Shown here: piece by piece, positions 62,802-64,000 of the stretch
Layout of the letters: every line of letters starts with the position of its first letter
Position numbering within the stretch: the first letter of the stretch is position 1
Assembly (NCBI GenBank): GCA_028710885.1
Contig: JAQTTG010000002.1
Coordinates: forward strand, 129,308-193,307
Origin: Sulfuricurvum sp.
Lineage (GTDB): Bacteria; Campylobacterota; Campylobacteria; Campylobacterales; Sulfurimonadaceae
Reading direction: 5' to 3'
Length of the DNA: 64,000 nt
Notes under the pieces: generated by a model
What the model saw: only the letters and a program-made list of their open reading frames with translations
The model's database searches: none
Told to the model about the DNA's origin: nothing
Translations under genes and position numbers: made by a program

Positions 62802-64000
62802 ATGCTATTTTACAATCACAAGCAAGAGTTTATCGGTATAGATGAAGAGGGTTTAAAACTCTTAAACTATACCTCATTAGAAGAATTACTAGGGGTATGT
62901 ACCGACGTTGCAGACTTGTTTGCGAAAGAACCCGGTTATATTCATAATTTCAAAAGTTTCGGATGGATTGATTTTTTATTGCATGCTGATTCTGATGCTA
63001 CTTCGGCAATAGTTCACGGAAACGGTCGAACCTTTTCATGTACCCTACACGTTCAAAAACTCTTTTTATGCGAAGAACCTGCATCAAACGGATATATGAT
63101 TGAAATGCTACATGTGCTCTCTATTAACGGAGATGATATCAAGCCTCATGTCATTACTCCAAAAGCACCACAAAGTATAAAACCAGCTGTAGCGTCAACT
63201 CCTGCAGAAGTTAAACATGAACCACAATCTTCCCTCCCAAACTATACCCATATTACCCCAACAAAACTTAGCGAACCAGGTACTTTAGACATCCCATCGT
63301 TTGAAGAAAATGAACTGGGCCATATTCATGAAAGTGCTGAAGATTTATATGCAAAACTTGCCCTTCCTCTCAATGATGAAGAACTAGAATTCAAAATTGA
63401 GCCTGAAGTCACACCACCAGCAACACCAGTAATACCAGCAGCAGCAAAAGCAAGTGATCGCCCTATGTTGGGTGATACTACATATTCCAATGCAGAAAAA
63501 GGATTTATCAATAGCCTCAAGACAGATAAATCTTATCGATTTGATCCTAACGTTGCTGCGAGTGAGTTAGGGCTACCTGTCGATTTGATTGAAGAGTTCA
63601 TTGGAGATTTTATTCAACAATCTTATGAATTTAAACAAGATTTATTCGGGGCTGTCTTAAAAGGAGATTTCAACAATCTAAAAATTTTGTCTCATAAACT
63701 CAAAGGGGTAGCGGCAAACCTTCGCATTGAAGACGCTTTTGAATCATTGAGTATTATTAACACTTCAAACGATCCTGTCGAGGTAGAAGCTAATCTAAAA
63801 TATTTTTATACCATTATTAGTAAACTTGAAGGAAAAGAGGAAGAAGAGCCTGCTGATGAGATAAATCCTTTTACACTTAAAGAAGATTTAGCGCCTCTCA
63901 AAGAAGTATCTCCAGTCAATGTTCCTAATGACGATATCTATGATTTCGGCCTTAAACAAACGGATCATGAAACTCTTTTAGTTCAAGAAAAAGATATTAA
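62802..64000 (+). CDS. Hpt-domain phosphotransfer protein, partial at window end
   Basis: The frame is open from ATG at 62802 (GGGGG 7 nt upstream) to the window edge, at least 399 residues. The N-terminal 110 residues look like a PAS-like fold (FIGIDEEGLKLLNYTSLEELLG). A proline-rich linker follows (to about 225). Then comes an Hpt domain (about 255-345) with the phospho-His in ILSHKLKGVAANLRIEDAF. The visible end is acidic linker, so further domains may follow. An overlapping 15-codon frame from 62798 is not coding. Together with the PAS gene it suggests a phosphorelay or redox-taxis module. Confidence 0.82.
   Translation, partial: MLFYNHKQEFIGIDEEGLKLLNYTSLEELLGVCTDVADLFAKEPGYIHNFKSFGWIDFLLHADSDATSAIVHGNGRTFSCTLHVQKLFLCEEPASNGYMIEMLHVLSINGDDIKPHVITPKAPQSIKPAVASTPAEVKHEPQSSLPNYTHITPTKLSEPGTLDIPSFEENELGHIHESAEDLYAKLALPLNDEELEFKIEPEVTPPATPVIPAAAKASDRPMLGDTTYSNAEKGFINSLKTDKSYRFDPNVAASELGLPVDLIEEFIGDFIQQSYEFKQDLFGAVLKGDFNNLKILSHKLKGVAANLRIEDAFESLSIINTSNDPVEVEANLKYFYTIISKLEGKEEEEPADEINPFTLKEDLAPLKEVSPVNVPNDDIYDFGLKQTDHETLLVQEKDI

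Noticed and set aside
1-64000. CRISPR arrays, insertion sequences, prophage or integron
   Set aside because: No spaced direct-repeat series, transposase, integrase or phage structural gene was recognised anywhere in the window.

Overview
The window looks like the chromosome of a Campylobacterota (former Epsilonproteobacteria) member, most like the Sulfurimonas/Sulfuricurvum group. This rests on protein style and gene order: a lone atpE whose product has a signal-like N-terminus, a grpE-dnaK pair, CetB/Aer-type PAS proteins ending their core in NIIRHPDMP, a CheX-fusion chemotaxis protein, and a purD gene preceded by a 6S-like RNA. Genus is an inference. I saw no insertion sequence, prophage, integrase or CRISPR array; most of the window is housekeeping chromosome with a few accessory islands.

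Layout. 0-1.7 kb: two tandem, recently duplicated membrane-anchored response regulators (the left one is cut by the window edge). 1.8-4.3 kb: grpE-dnaK. 4.5-10.1 kb, plus strand: DASS-type anion transporter, AsmA-like envelope protein, SagB-type oxidoreductase and an orphan histidine kinase. 10.1-15.3 kb, minus strand: rpmB, argJ, prs, lepA, comF. 15.4-19.6 kb, plus strand: an HDOD protein with a STAS/receiver-like/CheX fusion, then rpe, trpF and a DEDDh exonuclease. 19.6-24.6 kb, minus strand: gpmI and the fatty-acid cluster fabG-acpP-fabF-accA. 24.7-27.1 kb: mraY-murD and tRNA-Phe.

27.2-36.3 kb is the main accessory stretch: a sigma-54-type promoter before a small protein and ApbE, a PAS diguanylate cyclase, a truncated DUF4010 membrane protein, a short flagellin-like protein, an acidic TPR protein, FliL, a monoheme outer-membrane protein, a glycine-zipper protein and two small membrane-proximal proteins. 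Four promoters here share a two-part direct repeat (TTCACA, 5 bp, TTCACA) placed 9-10 bp before a -10-like hexamer. That is the geometry of a PhoB/OmpR-class activator and suggests one local regulon. 36.3-40.7 kb: AI-2E-type permease, ABC exporter, peroxiredoxin, FetB-like permease. 40.7-45.2 kb: four overlapping minus-strand genes (repeat protein, MoxR AAA+ ATPase, VWA/metallopeptidase-like protein, Pif1-like helicase), the best candidate here for a little-described multi-gene system.

45.3-57.4 kb: a Sel1 protein, a DEDDh exonuclease, an acidic protein, tRNA-Leu, atpE, pnp, an MCE protein with a barrel-like tail, lptD, an RDD protein, purD, the 6S-like RNA, hemD and guaA. 57.5-64.0 kb: a CPA2 antiporter, nadB, an easily missed 42-residue LptM-like lipoprotein overlapping nadB, uvrC, and a PAS protein followed by an Hpt protein that runs off the right end. 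Envelope biogenesis (lptD, LptM, MCE protein, AsmA-like, mraY, murD, fatty-acid synthesis) and phosphorelay signalling are the recurring themes.
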